Of a DNA stretch of 64,000 nucleotides, positions 27,626 to 42,600 are shown in pieces. Numbering within the stretch: the stretch's first letter is position 1; the number at the start of each line of letters is the position of its first letter. Origin of the DNA: a bacterium (GTDB lineage Bacteria; Bacillota; Bacilli; Lactobacillales; Streptococcaceae). The stretch covers positions 62,001-126,000 of the forward strand of contig CAJNCF010000004.1 in the NCBI GenBank assembly GCA_905221195.1, written 5' to 3'. The translations under genes were made by a program, and so were the position numbers. A model generated the notes under the pieces. That model ran no database searches and was not told where the DNA came from. It saw only the letters and a list, made by a program, of their open reading frames with translations.

Positions 27626-30600
27626 ATGTATAAATCAAAAAGACAAGTGAACAGAAAATCTTTTGATTGGTATGGCTTGAGCCAACGTTTCTCAATTCGT
27701 AAATACCATTTTGGAGCAGCTAGTGTCCTTCTTGGAACTGCTTTGATTTTGGGTTCACCTCAGGCAACAGCCAAGGCGGATGACACTGTTTCTACACCTA
27801 CTACTCAGACGAGTTCTGAGCAGGGCGCAGATGCTGAATCCTCTAGCGCGACTGATAGCTTAAAAAATGTGACCCTGCCTACAACGGCAAGTGCAACAGA
27901 GGCAACTGTGCTAGAAAAACCAGAGTTGAGTGCTGAAGAAATCGCGAAAGCAACAAGTTCTGAAACTACAGCGGCTACAACAGAAAAAGCAAAAGAAGAG
28001 AGTAAACCAGCTACTTCAGATGCTGTAGTAAAGACAAACGCTGAAGAGAAAACAAAAACAGACAAATTAACTGAAAAAACAGAAAAAGAAACTAAAGCAG
28101 AAGAAAAAGCTGAGAAAAAAGAGGACACAGCTTCTCAGAAAACAATCTTAACACAATTGACTTCTGAAGCCGAAGTTTTGAATACAACTGCAGCAAACTA
28201 TGCAGAGAAAAAAGTTGAAGACAAGGCTTCTAAAGATGCCATTACTTCAGCAGTAGCGGCTGCTAAGACTGAAATTGCTGCATCAAAGAAAGTTCTTGAA
28301 GCTGGAGAAATCACAAAAGCAGAACTAGACGCTCAACTTCAACGTATCTCATCAGCCATCGAAGCTGTTTATGCTGAGATGAAACGTGGAGGACACATTG
28401 GTAAGGTTGAGGCTATGCTTGCAGATGTTTCGGCTACAGTTAAAACTCCAGAAAAAACTCGTGTACGTAATACAAGTAGACTTACAGATGAAGAAGTAGA
28501 AGGAATTATCCGTCAAGTGCGTATCGCCAACCCAAATCTTACAGCTGCAGATAAAATCTCTGTACTCCAAGATTCTGGGCAAGCGAACAATGCTGGAACA
28601 GTAACAATTACTTATGCTAATGGAGATACAGCAACAATTGCTAGTGGAGATGCTGTTATCGGTGCTGGGGTAGCTCGTAACGTAGAAGGATTAAAAGATG
28701 CGATTAACTGGTTTGAGTTCTCAGCTGCATCGATTGTTTATCCTGACGGAACTGAAGTAGGACCAGCAAGATACCTTACTACACCCAAAAAAATTCAAGT
28801 TGATCATCCAAGTGAGGATGGTTCTAAAGTAACTGCAAATTTAAACATCGTTCGTGATGTTAAGTATGCTGATGGAACTACTGGATTAACGACAGATGAC
28901 AGATTCTTAAATAGTGGTATTACTGAATTTACAGTACACGAGTACTATACAGGGGGATTCCAAAATAATAACGAAGCATATGAAGTATTAAAAGAAGGTA
29001 TGGTTCTTAAAGTACCTACTCGTGTGAAAGGTTATAACTTAACGCTTCGTGTAGAAAAATTAGCGCCAAAACAAGTGGCAACAGATCCGAATAACACAGC
29101 AACTCGTGGTAAGAATGCGATGAATGCTCAGCAGGGTGCAGATAAACGATTTAAACCTGTTAAGATGATTCTAACTACACAGGATACTACAAACTCATAT
29201 CTATATAAAGCAGGTATGAAAATTACAGATAAAAATAATAAACCAGCTTTAGCGACTATTACTACAAACCGTGATGGTGCCAATGCAGGGGTTACTTTCT
29301 CAGCATCTGCGACATTTAATGGGCAACCTGTTCCTGTAAACTTAGTTGCAGCAGATGGAGAAGAAAGTGGTCGTGCTGAGGTTCTACAATTTGAAACAAA
29401 TGGTTCAAATTGGAAAGAATTAATGTCGATTAACTTGACAGAGAAACAACAAACAGCTGAAGGTGGGTACAAACTTGGAGGAGATGTAACAGCCCTTACA
29501 GCTGGGACCTTAGATTTTTACGCAGGGTATACACGAAATAATGTAGGATATAATGCTAAAGAATGGGTCAATCGAGTACAAGATACAGACGCCCAAGGAA
29601 ATCCACGTTACGATTCAAGTGGACAACCAATTATGAAAGAAGTCGTATATGGGTCAAAACTTTTTGGACCAACTTGGAATGCGATGAGACAAGGTAATGC
29701 TTTAGGTTTCGGTTTTTCTGAGGACGTAACTCAATTTAGTATGTATATGAACTCTGCAGGAGCCCAAGCGGGTTCTATCGGATTCGTAGTATATGATGGT
29801 GGAGATGCTCCTCAATCATACGGTTCAGCTCAACACGTTATCGGTTCTCTAAACCGTGTAGATTCTAGTGGGCGTCAAGTAGTAGCCTCACAACCATACT
29901 TCGGTTCAGAACCAGGGGATCCTGATTTCCGTTCAACTGCAACAGACCCTTCTGGTGCTTGGGTACTAGATGACCTTGTAAGTACAAATGGTTATAAAGT
30001 TGTCAGCATGAAAGAAGGAAACACTGTTACCAACGAAGCTGGAGAAACAGGAACGTATAAACTAGTTGATGTAAACGGACGTAAAACACCTGTGCTTCTT
30101 AAGTCAGATGGTTCGACAACAGCTCTTAAAACAGGTGAAATTTTAAAAATCACGAATCCTGAAGATAACTTCCCAGTACAAGGTATTTTTGATGCTGCAT
30201 CACAAGGTGTAGGTATCGGTACTCTACCAGATGAAGGAAAAGGGCAAATCTTAGATAAAGATGTAGCAGCGGACTATAGACTACGTCAGGCAACAGATGA
30301 TGAGTACGTTCTTGATGGTATTAAAGTAAACTCTGGAGAAAACAACGAAAAAGCATATGCACGTGGATGGGTTGACTTTAATAATAATGGTGTGTTTGAT
30401 GAAGGTGAATCTTCAGACGTTGTAGAAGTAACTGGAAGCCAAACAGTATCATTCAAGTTTAAAAAGACTCCACAATTATTAAATACTTCTATTGATAGTG
30501 TTGGTGTTCGTTTACGTATTGCTTTAGATAAGAAAGAAATTTTAGCTCCAACAGGACTAGCTTCATCAGGGGAAGTGGAAGATTTTCAAACACACGTAAT

Positions 30601-33600
30601 CCACCCACCTCGTGGTACAGAAAACAAAACACAAGACCTACAAGGTAAACCACAAAACTTAACACTTAATACAACAGATTTATTCACAGCAACAGGTAAA
30701 ACAGAAGCATCTAAATATGCTACATGGAACCAAATTGATAATACTGTCGCACCAAAATTCGTAGTAACAGACTCTGTAGTTGCTTCCGAAACTGCAACAG
30801 GCAACACAGTGAATATCACAGACCCAAATGGAACAACAGTTTATAATGGTACAGAAGTCGTTATTCGTGACGCAAGAGGAAACGAACTAGGAACAGCTGT
30901 TAAAGTAACAAATCCATTAAACAATACAACTGAGTACCTACTAAGCCAATATACTGAGTATGATACAGCTGGTAATAAAGTAGGGGTATATACTCTAAAT
31001 AAAGATAACAATGGATTAAACAAAGCTGGAGCAAATGGAATCTATAAAACAACTATTGATTTCCAACCTGAGAAAGCATATGTTGGTACAGCTAAAGGGG
31101 TTGCTATCCGTGCATGGGATGAAAACAGAATCTCAACAGGATGGAACGCTAGTGATAAAACGATTGCAGAATCTAAGAAGAGTGTAACGTTAGCAGATAA
31201 AGATAAAATTCTTGAAAATGTTAACAAAGGTATTAATAACCGTAACTCAATGGATTCAACATATATCCCAACTGTAATTGACGTACGTCCAGTAGGGGAA
31301 GATTTAACAACAACAGATGTACAAGGTAAGGAACAAACTGGAGCACCTAAGATTCCTGCATATGGAACTGTTGAGACAGTTACAGGTGAGAAAATCGTTG
31401 ACGTTAAATATACGACAGATTTCGTAATTTTAAATGATAAAGAAAAACCGAAATTCAGAGCAATTAAAACAATTGATAAAGATACTGTAGTAACAGAACC
31501 GACAACTATTACATTAGAAGATGGTTCAACTAGAACGTACAAACCAAAGACTCTACCAGCAGGTACACCAGTATTTGAGCAAAACAAACAGTACACTGTT
31601 ACAGGGACTGGTGATTTCACTGTTACGAATGTTAACTATGGTGGAGGAACGGTCCCAACAGGAGCTAAACTTGTTGGTAAACCAGCTAAAACAGTAGTAG
31701 ATACAACTGTAATTAGAAATGGAGCAGAGGTAGTCGTTCCAAAAGGGGAAAGATTACAAATTGGAGATGTTCTTGTAACTCCATTAGGAATTCAAGGCGA
31801 AGATCAACGTGCATTCTGGGAAATTACTTATAAAGCAAATGAAAAAGTTCCAGGAAACCGTGTAAATCGAAACCCAGAAATTACACTGAAAAATGATACT
31901 TCAGTAGACCAACTTGTTGGTAAAGGAACTACTGAATTTACAGCAGCGAATGGAAAAACATACTATGTAGGTGCAACAGAAACAATTCCTAAAGGAACAC
32001 GTGTGCAAATTGACACATCAACTCCTGAAAAATTAGCAGAAATCAAATTACCTGATGCTATTCATATTGATCCATCGACTGGTGTTGTAACTTCAAAACC
32101 ACGTAAATATACTAAGTTTACAGATGACGAAATTGTAATTCAAAACGAAGGTACTTACAGATTAAATAGAGATACAGGTGTAATAACCTTTACTCCAGAA
32201 CCAACATTCGTAGGGACTGGTACAGGTGTCGAATTATCTCAACCAGATATTGACTACAACGATAAAGTGGCTGGAGATAAAGTTACTGAAAAATATGGTA
32301 CAGACTATGGATATGCAAGATATACACCAATCGTTACACCATCAACATCAGCATCAATTACACGTACAATTCACTATGTATATGAAAATGATAATGATAA
32401 TCCAAGTAACTCAGATAGCTATAAAGATAATAAAGAAATCTTAGCAATTGACGGTGAACCAGTTGTAACTAAACAAACGTTAAACTATACACGTACGTAT
32501 AAGATTTTTGAAGAAGATGGCGTGTTAGAAGAAGCAACAAGGTCAGCTATTCCTGTAACAGATGCTAATGGTATAACATATTCAGTTGGTAAAGAAATCC
32601 CTGCAGGCACTAAATTCCCTAAAGGTCAAGTTATCATTTCTGAATGGAAAGCTGGAGAACAAAACTCTGTTATGAGACAAGTTATCTCTCCAACAGTTAA
32701 AGGATATACAGCTAATGTTGTTACTGCAGACTTTACTGCTGCTAATGCAGAAGGTAAGATGGGACATATCCACAACAATAAACAACCAGTAGGACTATAT
32801 ACACCAGTTACAGATAACACTAGAGATGTAGGTGAGTATGAGCCACTAGTATCAGAAGTAACTACTGATAAAACAGATGACTTCGATATGTATGTTGTTT
32901 ACAAACGTGATACTCAAAAAGCGAATGTTGTCTACATCGACTTAGATGGAAAAGGTGACAAACGTGTCCTTGAAATTCAATCTGGTTTAACAGAAGCAGA
33001 CCTAACAGCAGCAAACAAACAAAAAGATGCGAAAACTGAATACAATGTTGCAGAATTAAGAGGTAAATCTGATACGAAGATTCCTTATGATACAGCTGCA
33101 ACAATTAAGAAATATACAGATAAAGGTTATGAATTAGCTTCTGACGATTATAAGAATGACGAAAATGGTAGAGCGTTAGCAGATGGCCGTAACTTCGATG
33201 AAGATTCAACAAATGACCAAACATTCTACGTTTACCTACGTCACAAAAAAGAACAATTATCAACTAACGACAAACGTACTGTAACTCGTCATATTGAATA
33301 CAAATATGCAGATACTACGGATGTTCCAGCTGATAAGAGAGGTCAACATGTTGAGGAAGCGTTAGCCAAGACAGTTACAGAGGTATTAACATTCGAACGT
33401 ACTCGTACACTGGATATGGCAACAACTGCTAAATTATTCGAAAATGAATACAATGCTTATAAAGCAGTATTAGCCAATAATGCAGTAGGAAGTGATGCTG
33501 AAGTTGATGCTCGTGCTAATTTATTTGAATTTGTACAAGGTGAAGTGAATAAACCAACAGCTACTGATGAAGTTAAAGCAATCATTAGTTATGGTGAATG

Positions 33601-36600
33601 GCAAGCGAAACCAGGTACAGGTGAAAATATCACGTTAAGTGCAGCAGAGAAAACAATCAAAGATACTAAATTCAACGATGTAGTTTCTCCAACAGTACCA
33701 GGTTACTTACCAGACAACGCTAAAGTAGAAGCAACAGCAGATGTTAACCCTGAATCAGATCCAGATGACTACACTGTAACAGTTACTTACTCACCAGGAG
33801 ACCAAAAAGCAATCGTTAACTTTGTAGAAGTAGATGCTAATGATAGTAACCAAGTGATTACTCCAGGTCTTGCAGATCCAGTGACAATTACAGGTAAATC
33901 AGGAGCAGCATTCCCAACTACAGCAAGTGCTTCAGTTCAAGCGAAAATTGATGAGCTTGTTAATAAAGGTTATGAGTTAGTAGATAATGGAAATGGATTT
34001 GTAGCAACTGATAGCTTCGATACAAATGCTGATGTAGATCAAACTTACACAGTTAAACTACGTGCTAAGACAGCTCCAGTAGTACCAACTAATGATGTAA
34101 CTCCAGTTCCAGGTCAACCAGTAGATCCAAATAATCCAACTGGACCAAAATGGCCTCAATCAGTTAAGAACCTAGTTAACAAAGATACTGTAAAACGTAC
34201 AATCAAGTATGTATACGAAGATGGAACACCAGTAATTGATCCAGCAACGGGTGCACAAAAAGTAGTAGAACAAACTGCAGAATTCACACGTCCAGCAAAT
34301 GTTAACTTAGTAACAGGAGACATCACATATGGACCATGGACACCAGCAGAAGGAACAGATCTTGTAGCGGTGACTTCACCAACATCTACAGACATTCCTG
34401 CAGTAGCTAAGTATGTACCAAGCACAGCTACAGTACCAGTAGTAAAAGTTCAAGCTGGACAAGATGATATTACAGAAACAGTAGTATATAGAAAAGCTAA
34501 CCCAGTAACAGTGCAACCAAATGATCCAACTCCAACGAAAGATCAACCAATCGATCCAAACAACACGGATCCAAATGCACCAAAATGGACTGAAGAACTA
34601 CTTAAGAAATTAGAAGATGCTCGTAAAGAAGAAGTAACACGTACAATTATGTACAAATACTCAGACGTAGCAACTGAGCTTAAAGCTGATGATGCAGCTA
34701 AAGCAGGAACAGATGTAAAAGAAAACGTTACTGTAACAAACACTGTAACATTCAAACGTCCAGTAACAATCGATCCACAAACAGGTGAATTCACTTATGG
34801 AGATTGGGTAGCTACAAATGGAACTACATTAGCAGGTAAAGCTGATTTACCAGTAGTATCAGGATATGTAGCAACAGGTGATGTAGAAAAATCTAAAACA
34901 GATGTAACTGACGTTAAAGCAACTGATAAAGATATTACGGATAAAGTAGTGTATAAAGCTTTAGGTAAATTCGTACCAGTAGTACCAGAAGGATTCACAC
35001 CACCAACAATTGAAAATCCACAATATCCAAACAACAATGATGATCCATCTAAACCTGGAACACCAACAACAACGATTCCATACGTACCAGGAACTACACC
35101 AGTAGGACCAGATGGACAACCGTTGAAACCTAAAGTAGAAGGTGATCCAAAACAAGGATATGTACCGCCAGCTCCAACAACACCAACTGGAGATACAACA
35201 ATTCTGTACGTTAAAGACGGATCACAAGTTGCGGTAACACACTTCATCGAAGTAAACAGTGCAACTGATAAGACAGAAAAAGGTGCAGTAGCACAATCAA
35301 TCGTTGACACAGGAGATACAGGAAAAGCCTTCACAAAAGGACAATCAGTAACAGATACAATCAACGCATTGAAAGCTAAAGGATACACAGTAGTAGAAAA
35401 TGGATATCCAGAAAATGGAACATTTGATGCAGACGCAACTACTAACCAAGAGTACAAAGTACTAGTAACTGTTAATGCAATTCCTGTTACACCAACTGAA
35501 ACTCCAACAACAGATACTCCAATCGATCCAAATAATCCAACAGGACCAAAATGGACACCAGAGTTAATCAAAGAGTTAGAAGATGGACGTAAAGAAGAAG
35601 TTAAACGTACAATCAACTATGTTTACGCTGATGGAACAAAAGCGAAGGATTCAGTAGAAGAAACTAAAGAATTCAAGCGTTCAGCAACAATCAACCCAGT
35701 AACTGGTAAGATTACATTTGGTGAATGGTCAGCACCTCAAACATTTGAAGAAAAACAATCACCAGCTATTGATAACTACACTCCAAACAAAACAAGTGTA
35801 GAAGCTAAGGAAGTAACAGCGACAGCTGATGATATTACAGAAACAGTCATTTACTCAACAAGTAAAGTTCCTGTAAATCCAGTAACTCCAGATGGAAATG
35901 TAGATCCTAACACACCAGTACCGAATGATCCAAAAGGACGTACGTACAAGGAATTAGGATTAGTAGAGGAAGTTACTCGTACAGTTCACTATGTTTATGA
36001 AGATGGAGCTAAAGCGGCTGACGATAAAGTACAAACAATTACATTTACACGTACAGCTGATATTGATCCAGTAACTGGAGCATTATCTAACATCGGAACA
36101 TGGACTGTTAAAGCAAATGAAAATACAACATTCGAATCTGAAACAACAGATCCAATTGCAGGTTACATTGCTTCAGCAGCTAAATCAACGGAAGTAACAG
36201 GAGTTCAAGCGACAGATAAAGATACAGAAGAAACAATTATCTACCGTAAACTTGGTTCATATGTGCCAGTAGTTCCAGCAGGTGTAACACCTCCAGCGGA
36301 CTTCGATAAGACACCAAAACCATATCCAAATGCGACTCCAGAAGATCCAACAAGACCAGGAACTCCAACTACACCAACTACAACGATTCCTGAAATCCCT
36401 GGAACAACTCCAGTAGGACCAGATGGAACACCATTAACGAAAAATCCAAATGGTGGATATGACTTACCACCAGTACCAACAGATCCAACTCAAAACACTA
36501 CAATTACGTATGTTAAAGACGGATCACAAGTAGCGGTAACACACTTCATCGAAGTAAACAGCGCAACTGATAAGACAGAAAAAGGTGCTGTAGCACAATC

Positions 36601-39600
36601 AATCGTTGATACAGGAGATACAGGAAAAGCCTTCACAAAAGGACAATCTGTAACAGACACAATCAACGCATTGAAAGCTAAAGGATACACAGTAGTAGAA
36701 AATGGATACCCAGAAAACGGAACATTTGATGCAGACGCAACTACAAACCAAGAGTACAAAGTACTAGTAACTGTTAATGCAATTCCTGTTACACCAACTG
36801 AAACTCCAACAACAGATACTCCAATTGATCCAAATAATCCAACAGGACCAAAATGGACTCCAGAGTTAATCAAAGAGTTGGAAGATGGACGTACAGAAGA
36901 AGTTAAGCGTACAATCAACTACATCTACTCAGACGGAACAGCAGTTGAAGATAGCAACCTAACTTCAGTAGCTGATAAGAAAGAGTCAACATTAACATTC
37001 AAACGTTCAGCAACAATCAACCCAGTAACAGGTAAGATTACATTCGGTGGTTGGTCAGCACCTCAAACATTCGAGGAAGTAACTTCTCCAACAATTGAGA
37101 ACGCAATTGTAGATAGAGCAACTGTACCAGCTAAAGAAGTAACAGCAACTGCGGATGATATTAATGAATTAGTAGTCTACAAAAAACTTGGTTCATACAT
37201 CCCAATAGTACCAGATGGAGTAACAGTACCACCAGGAACTGATACATCAACTAAGGTATATCCTAAGAATCCAAATGATCCAACAAAACCAGGAACACCA
37301 ACAACAACAATTCCTGAAATCCCTGGAACAACTCCAGTAGGACCAAATGGAACACCATTAACGAAAAATCCAAATGGTGGCTATGACTTACCACCAGTAC
37401 CAACAGATCCAACTCAAAACACTACAATTACGTATGTTAAAGACGGATCACAAGTTGCGGTAACACACTTCATTGAAGTAAACAGCGCAACTGATAAGAC
37501 AGAAAAAGGTGCTGTAGCACAATCAATCGTTGATACAGGAGATACAGGAAAAGCCTTCACAAAAGGACAATCTGTAACAGACACAATCAACGCATTGAAA
37601 GCTAAAGGATACACAGTAGTAGAAAATGGATACCCTGAAAACGGAACATTTGATTCAGATGTAACTACTAACCAAGAGTACAAAGTACTAGTAACTGTTA
37701 AAGAAATTCCAGTAACACCGGATGATGTAACACCAACTCCAGATACTCCAATCGATCCAAATAATCCAACAGGACCAAAATGGACTCCTGAGTTAATCAA
37801 AGAGTTAGAAGATGGACGTAAAGAAGAAGTTAAACGTACAATCAACTACATTTACTCAGATGGAACACCAGTACCAGCTGAAAAACTAACAGATGTAGCT
37901 GATAAGAAAGAATCAACATTAACATTCAAACGTTCAGCAACAATCAACCCAGTAACAGGTAAGATTACATTCGGAAACTGGACACCAGAGAAACAATCAT
38001 TTGAGGCAGTAACTTCACCAACAATTGATAACTACACTCCAAACAAAGCAAGTGTAGAAACTAAAGAAGTAACACCGACAGCTGATGATATTACAGAAAC
38101 AGTCATTTACTCAACAAGTAAAGTAACGGTAGATCCAAACGCACCAAAAGATCCATCAACACCAAATGTTACTCCAAAACCTAACGATGTAGTACCAAAC
38201 GATCCTAAAGGACGTACGTACAAAGAATTAGGATTAATTGAAGAAGTAACACGTACAGTTCACTATGTATACGAAGATGGAACTAAAGCAGCTGATGATA
38301 AAGTACAAACAATTACATTTACTCGTACAGCTGAGATTGATACTGTAACAGGAGCAATTTCTAACTTTGGTACTTGGACGCTCAAAGATGAGAATAATAC
38401 ATTCGAGTCTGAAACAACGGAGGCTAAAGCAGGATATGTTGCTTCAGCAGCTAAATCTACTGAGGTAACAGGAGTTCAAGCGACAGATAAAGATACAGAA
38501 GAAACAATTATCTACCGCAAACTTGGTTCATACGTGCCAGTAGTTCCAGCAGGTGTAACACCTCCAGCGGACTTCGATAAGACACCAAAACCATATCCAA
38601 ATGCGACTCCAGAAGATCCAACAAGACCAGGAACTCCAACTACACCAACTACGACAATTCCTGAAATCCCTGGAACAACTCCAGTAGGACCAGATGGAAC
38701 ACCATTAACGAAAAATCCAAATGGTGGATATGACTTACCACCAGTACCAACAGATCCAACTCAAAACACTACAATCACGTATGTTAAAGATGGATCACAA
38801 GTGGCAGTAGTTCACTTCGTAGACGAAAAAGGTAGAGCAGTTAATGAATCAGTAGTTGAAACTGGAGATACAGGAAACACTATCAGTAAAACGAATGTAG
38901 ATGCAGTTAAAGCTAAGTTAGAAGCTAAAGGATACGTTGTAGTTGAACCAACAGATGCACTTTACACAACAGATAAAGAAGGATTCTACAAAGAAGAAAC
39001 TCGTACATTTGATGCTGTAAGTGATAAATCTACAGGAACAGCTGGAGAGAAAGTACCTAGCCAACAATACTATGTAATTGTTAAAGCGAAAGAAATCCCA
39101 GCAGATCCAACTAAACCAGGAACAACTCCAGGAACAACTCCAGGAACAGATACACCAACAGGTCCAACAACACCTGAAAATGGTACTCCAACTCCAGGTA
39201 CTAATACACCTGCGAAACCAGGAGACAAGATCCCAGGAGATCCATTGAACCGTACTTACGGAGATCTAGGATTAGTTGAAGAAGTTACACGTACAATCAA
39301 CTACGTGAAGAATGACGGTTCTAAAGCTGCAGACCCAGTTAAAGAAACATTAACATTCACACGTAAAGCGAAAATTAATGCTGTAACAGGTGAAGTAACT
39401 TACTTAGCAGCTGACGGAGTAACTCCAGTAGCTTCTAAAGATGATGCTCCATGGACTGCAGCAAATGGAACTGAATTTAAAGCAGTTAAATCTCCAACTG
39501 GAGCTGAAAAACCAGAATTAGCGAACTACACACCAACTAAAGCTGAAGTAGAAGCTAAGACAGGCGTAACAGCAACAGATGAAGACATCGTTGAAACAGT

Positions 39601-42600
39601 AGTGTACAACCCAACAACAGAAACAGTAGATCCTAAAGATCCAAACTTCGATCCAGAAAAACCATTGAATCCAAACAATCCAAACGGACCGAAATATAAA
39701 GATCTAAAACTTACTGAAGAAGTTGTACGTACAATTACGTATACTTACGCAGATGATGTAGCAGATACAACGAAACGTGGAACTGTAGCAGCACCTGAAT
39801 TCAAAACAACTGTATCATTCACTCGTACAGCAACAATCAACAAAGCAACAGGTGAAGTAACATACAGTGATTGGACTGCGAAAGATAACGACACTACATT
39901 AGAAAAAGATACAAAAGATCTTCCATTAATCCCTGGATATGTAGCGACAGGAGCTTTAGAGGCAATCAAGAAAGATGTAGAAAACGTTAATGCAACGGAT
40001 AAAGACATCACTGATAAGATTGTGTATAAAGACTTAGGTAAATATGTGCCAGTAGTACCAGAAGGAACAACTCCTCCAACTATTGAAAATCCTAAGTATC
40101 CAAATCACCCAACAGATCCAACTAAACCAGGTGAACCAACAGAAACTAAGATCCCTCCTGTTGATGGCCTAACTCCATTAGATCCATCTACTGGTAAACC
40201 ATTAGAACCAAAAGATCCTAATGACTTATCAAAAGGTTACAAACCACCAGTACCACAAGATCCAAGTAAAGACACAAATATTGTTTATGTTAAAGATGGA
40301 TCACAAGTAACGGTAGTTCACTTCGTAGATGAAGACGGTAAAGCAGTTCATACTTCATTTGTAGAAGCAGGAAATGCGGGAGCTAAATTCACTAAAGCAG
40401 GTGAAGTAACGAAAGTTGTTGATGAACTTAAAAAACAAGGATACGTAGTAGTACCTAATAAAGCAGGTCAAGCTGAATATCCAGGTGAAGCAGGAGTATT
40501 CGATAGTGTGGATGATAAAGGTAAAGACGGAGTGTCTCAAGTTTACTACGTAACAGTAGCTAAGACTATCCCAGTAACACCAACAACTCCACAAAACCCT
40601 AACGAAGATCCTAAGAATCCGAACCCAGGAGACCCAATCGATCCTAAGAATCCAACAGGACCAAAATGGACGAAAGATGCTCTTGATAAACTGAACAACA
40701 TCAAGTCAGTAACTCGTACAATTACTTACATTAAAGACGGTACTGAAGAAGAAGTATCTACTACAGAAGCTCCAAAAGTAACAAATAAAGTAAGCTTCAC
40801 ACGTACAGTAGTTGTAAATCCAAAAGACGGTTCGGTAGTAGGATATGACACAACAGGTGACGGAATTGCAGACGTACCAGCAACAGACACTACAAGTGGA
40901 TGGGCAGCTGCAGGTACAGCTAAATTTGCTGAAGTTAAATCACCAGTTGTTAAAGGATATGTTGTAAAACCTAACCAAGATACACAAGGTGACTTAGTAG
41001 AAGCTGATGGATCTAAAGTTAAAGCATCTACAACAGACTTAACAATAGATTCACCTAACCAAGATCTGAAAGTTAGATACGTAGCAGTAGGAAAAATTGT
41101 ACCGAAGATCCCAGATGGAGAAACACCAACAACTCCAGCAACGGAAACTCCTTACGGAAATGATCCAAAAGATCCAGGTAAAGTTGTGACACCAGATCCA
41201 ACTAAACCAACAGATCCACAAGATCCAAACAGTCCGAAAGTACCGGTAGTTCCTCACGTACCAGGATATACTCCAAAAGATCCAAATGGAAACCCACTGA
41301 AACCAGTAGATCCGAAAGATCCATCTAAAGGATATGTACCACCAACACCTAAGACACCAACAGAAAACACTGAAATCAATTACGAAAAAGATACTCAAAA
41401 AGCAGTAACTAAATTCAAAGATCCAAGTGGAAACCCAATCCCAGGTGTTAATAACATCGAAGAAACTGGTAAATCAGGTGAGCCATTAACGAAAGAAACA
41501 GAAGTAACTACTGAAATTGCTAAGTTAATCGCTAAAGGATATGATCTAGTAAGTAACAACTACGGTAAAGATAACAACGGAAACTTCGATAAAGATTCTG
41601 GAAAAGATCAAGAATACACTGTAGTGTTAACACCACACGTTGAGCCAATTAAACCATTTGACCCAACTAATCCAAACGATCCAAATACTCCTAAACCTGG
41701 TCAGCCAATCGATCCTAAGAATCCAAATGGACCAAAATGGACACCAGAATTAATCAAACAGCTAGATACGACTAAACATGTTACTCGTACAATCACTTAT
41801 GTTGACGATAAAGGAAACAAAGTTGAGTACACAGACAAAGCTGGAAACAAATCTACAGCTGATGTAACTGACAAAGTAACCTTCACTCGTGAAGCTAAGA
41901 TTAATCTTGTAACTGGTAAAATCGAATATGGTAAATGGACTCCAGTAAACAACGATAAAACGTTTGATGCTGTTAAATCACCAGATGTTAAGGGTTACGT
42001 TCTAAAAGACCCAGCTCAAAAAGTTGTGGAAAGTAAAGATGTAACTGAAACAACTCCAGATGAAACAATCAAAGTTGTTTACGTACCAGTTGGAAAAGTT
42101 ACAATTACGGTACCACCAGGTGTAACACCACCAACTCCTGTAACGGATACACCATACGAAAATGTACCAGGTGAACCAGGTAAAGTTGTACCACCAAGTC
42201 CAACGAAACCACAAGATCCACAAGATCCAAATAGTCCGAAAGTACCAGTGATTCCTCATATCCCAGGAACAACACCACAAGTGCCGAAAGATCCAACTAC
42301 ACCAGTAGGACCAAACAACCCACTTGTACCGTTAACTCCAGTGGATCCTAAAGATCCATCTAAAGGATATAACGTACCACCAGTACCAACAGACCCAACT
42401 GCAAATACACCAGTTAACTACGTGAAAGATGGACAAAAAGCTATCACGAACTTCGTAGATAACAATGGTAAAGTAGTATCTGATCCAGTAGTAGATCAAG
42501 GTGATTCAGGATCTAAATTCACTAAGTCAGGTGAAGTTGAAAGCAAGATCAAAGAACTTCTTAAGAAAGGTTACGTTGTAACAAGCAACGATTACCCTTC

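Noticed and set aside
35210..38807. Regularly spaced repeats as a CRISPR array
   Set aside because: Units are 369-432 bases, stay in one coding frame and encode protein modules; no short repeats with unique spacers and no cas genes.
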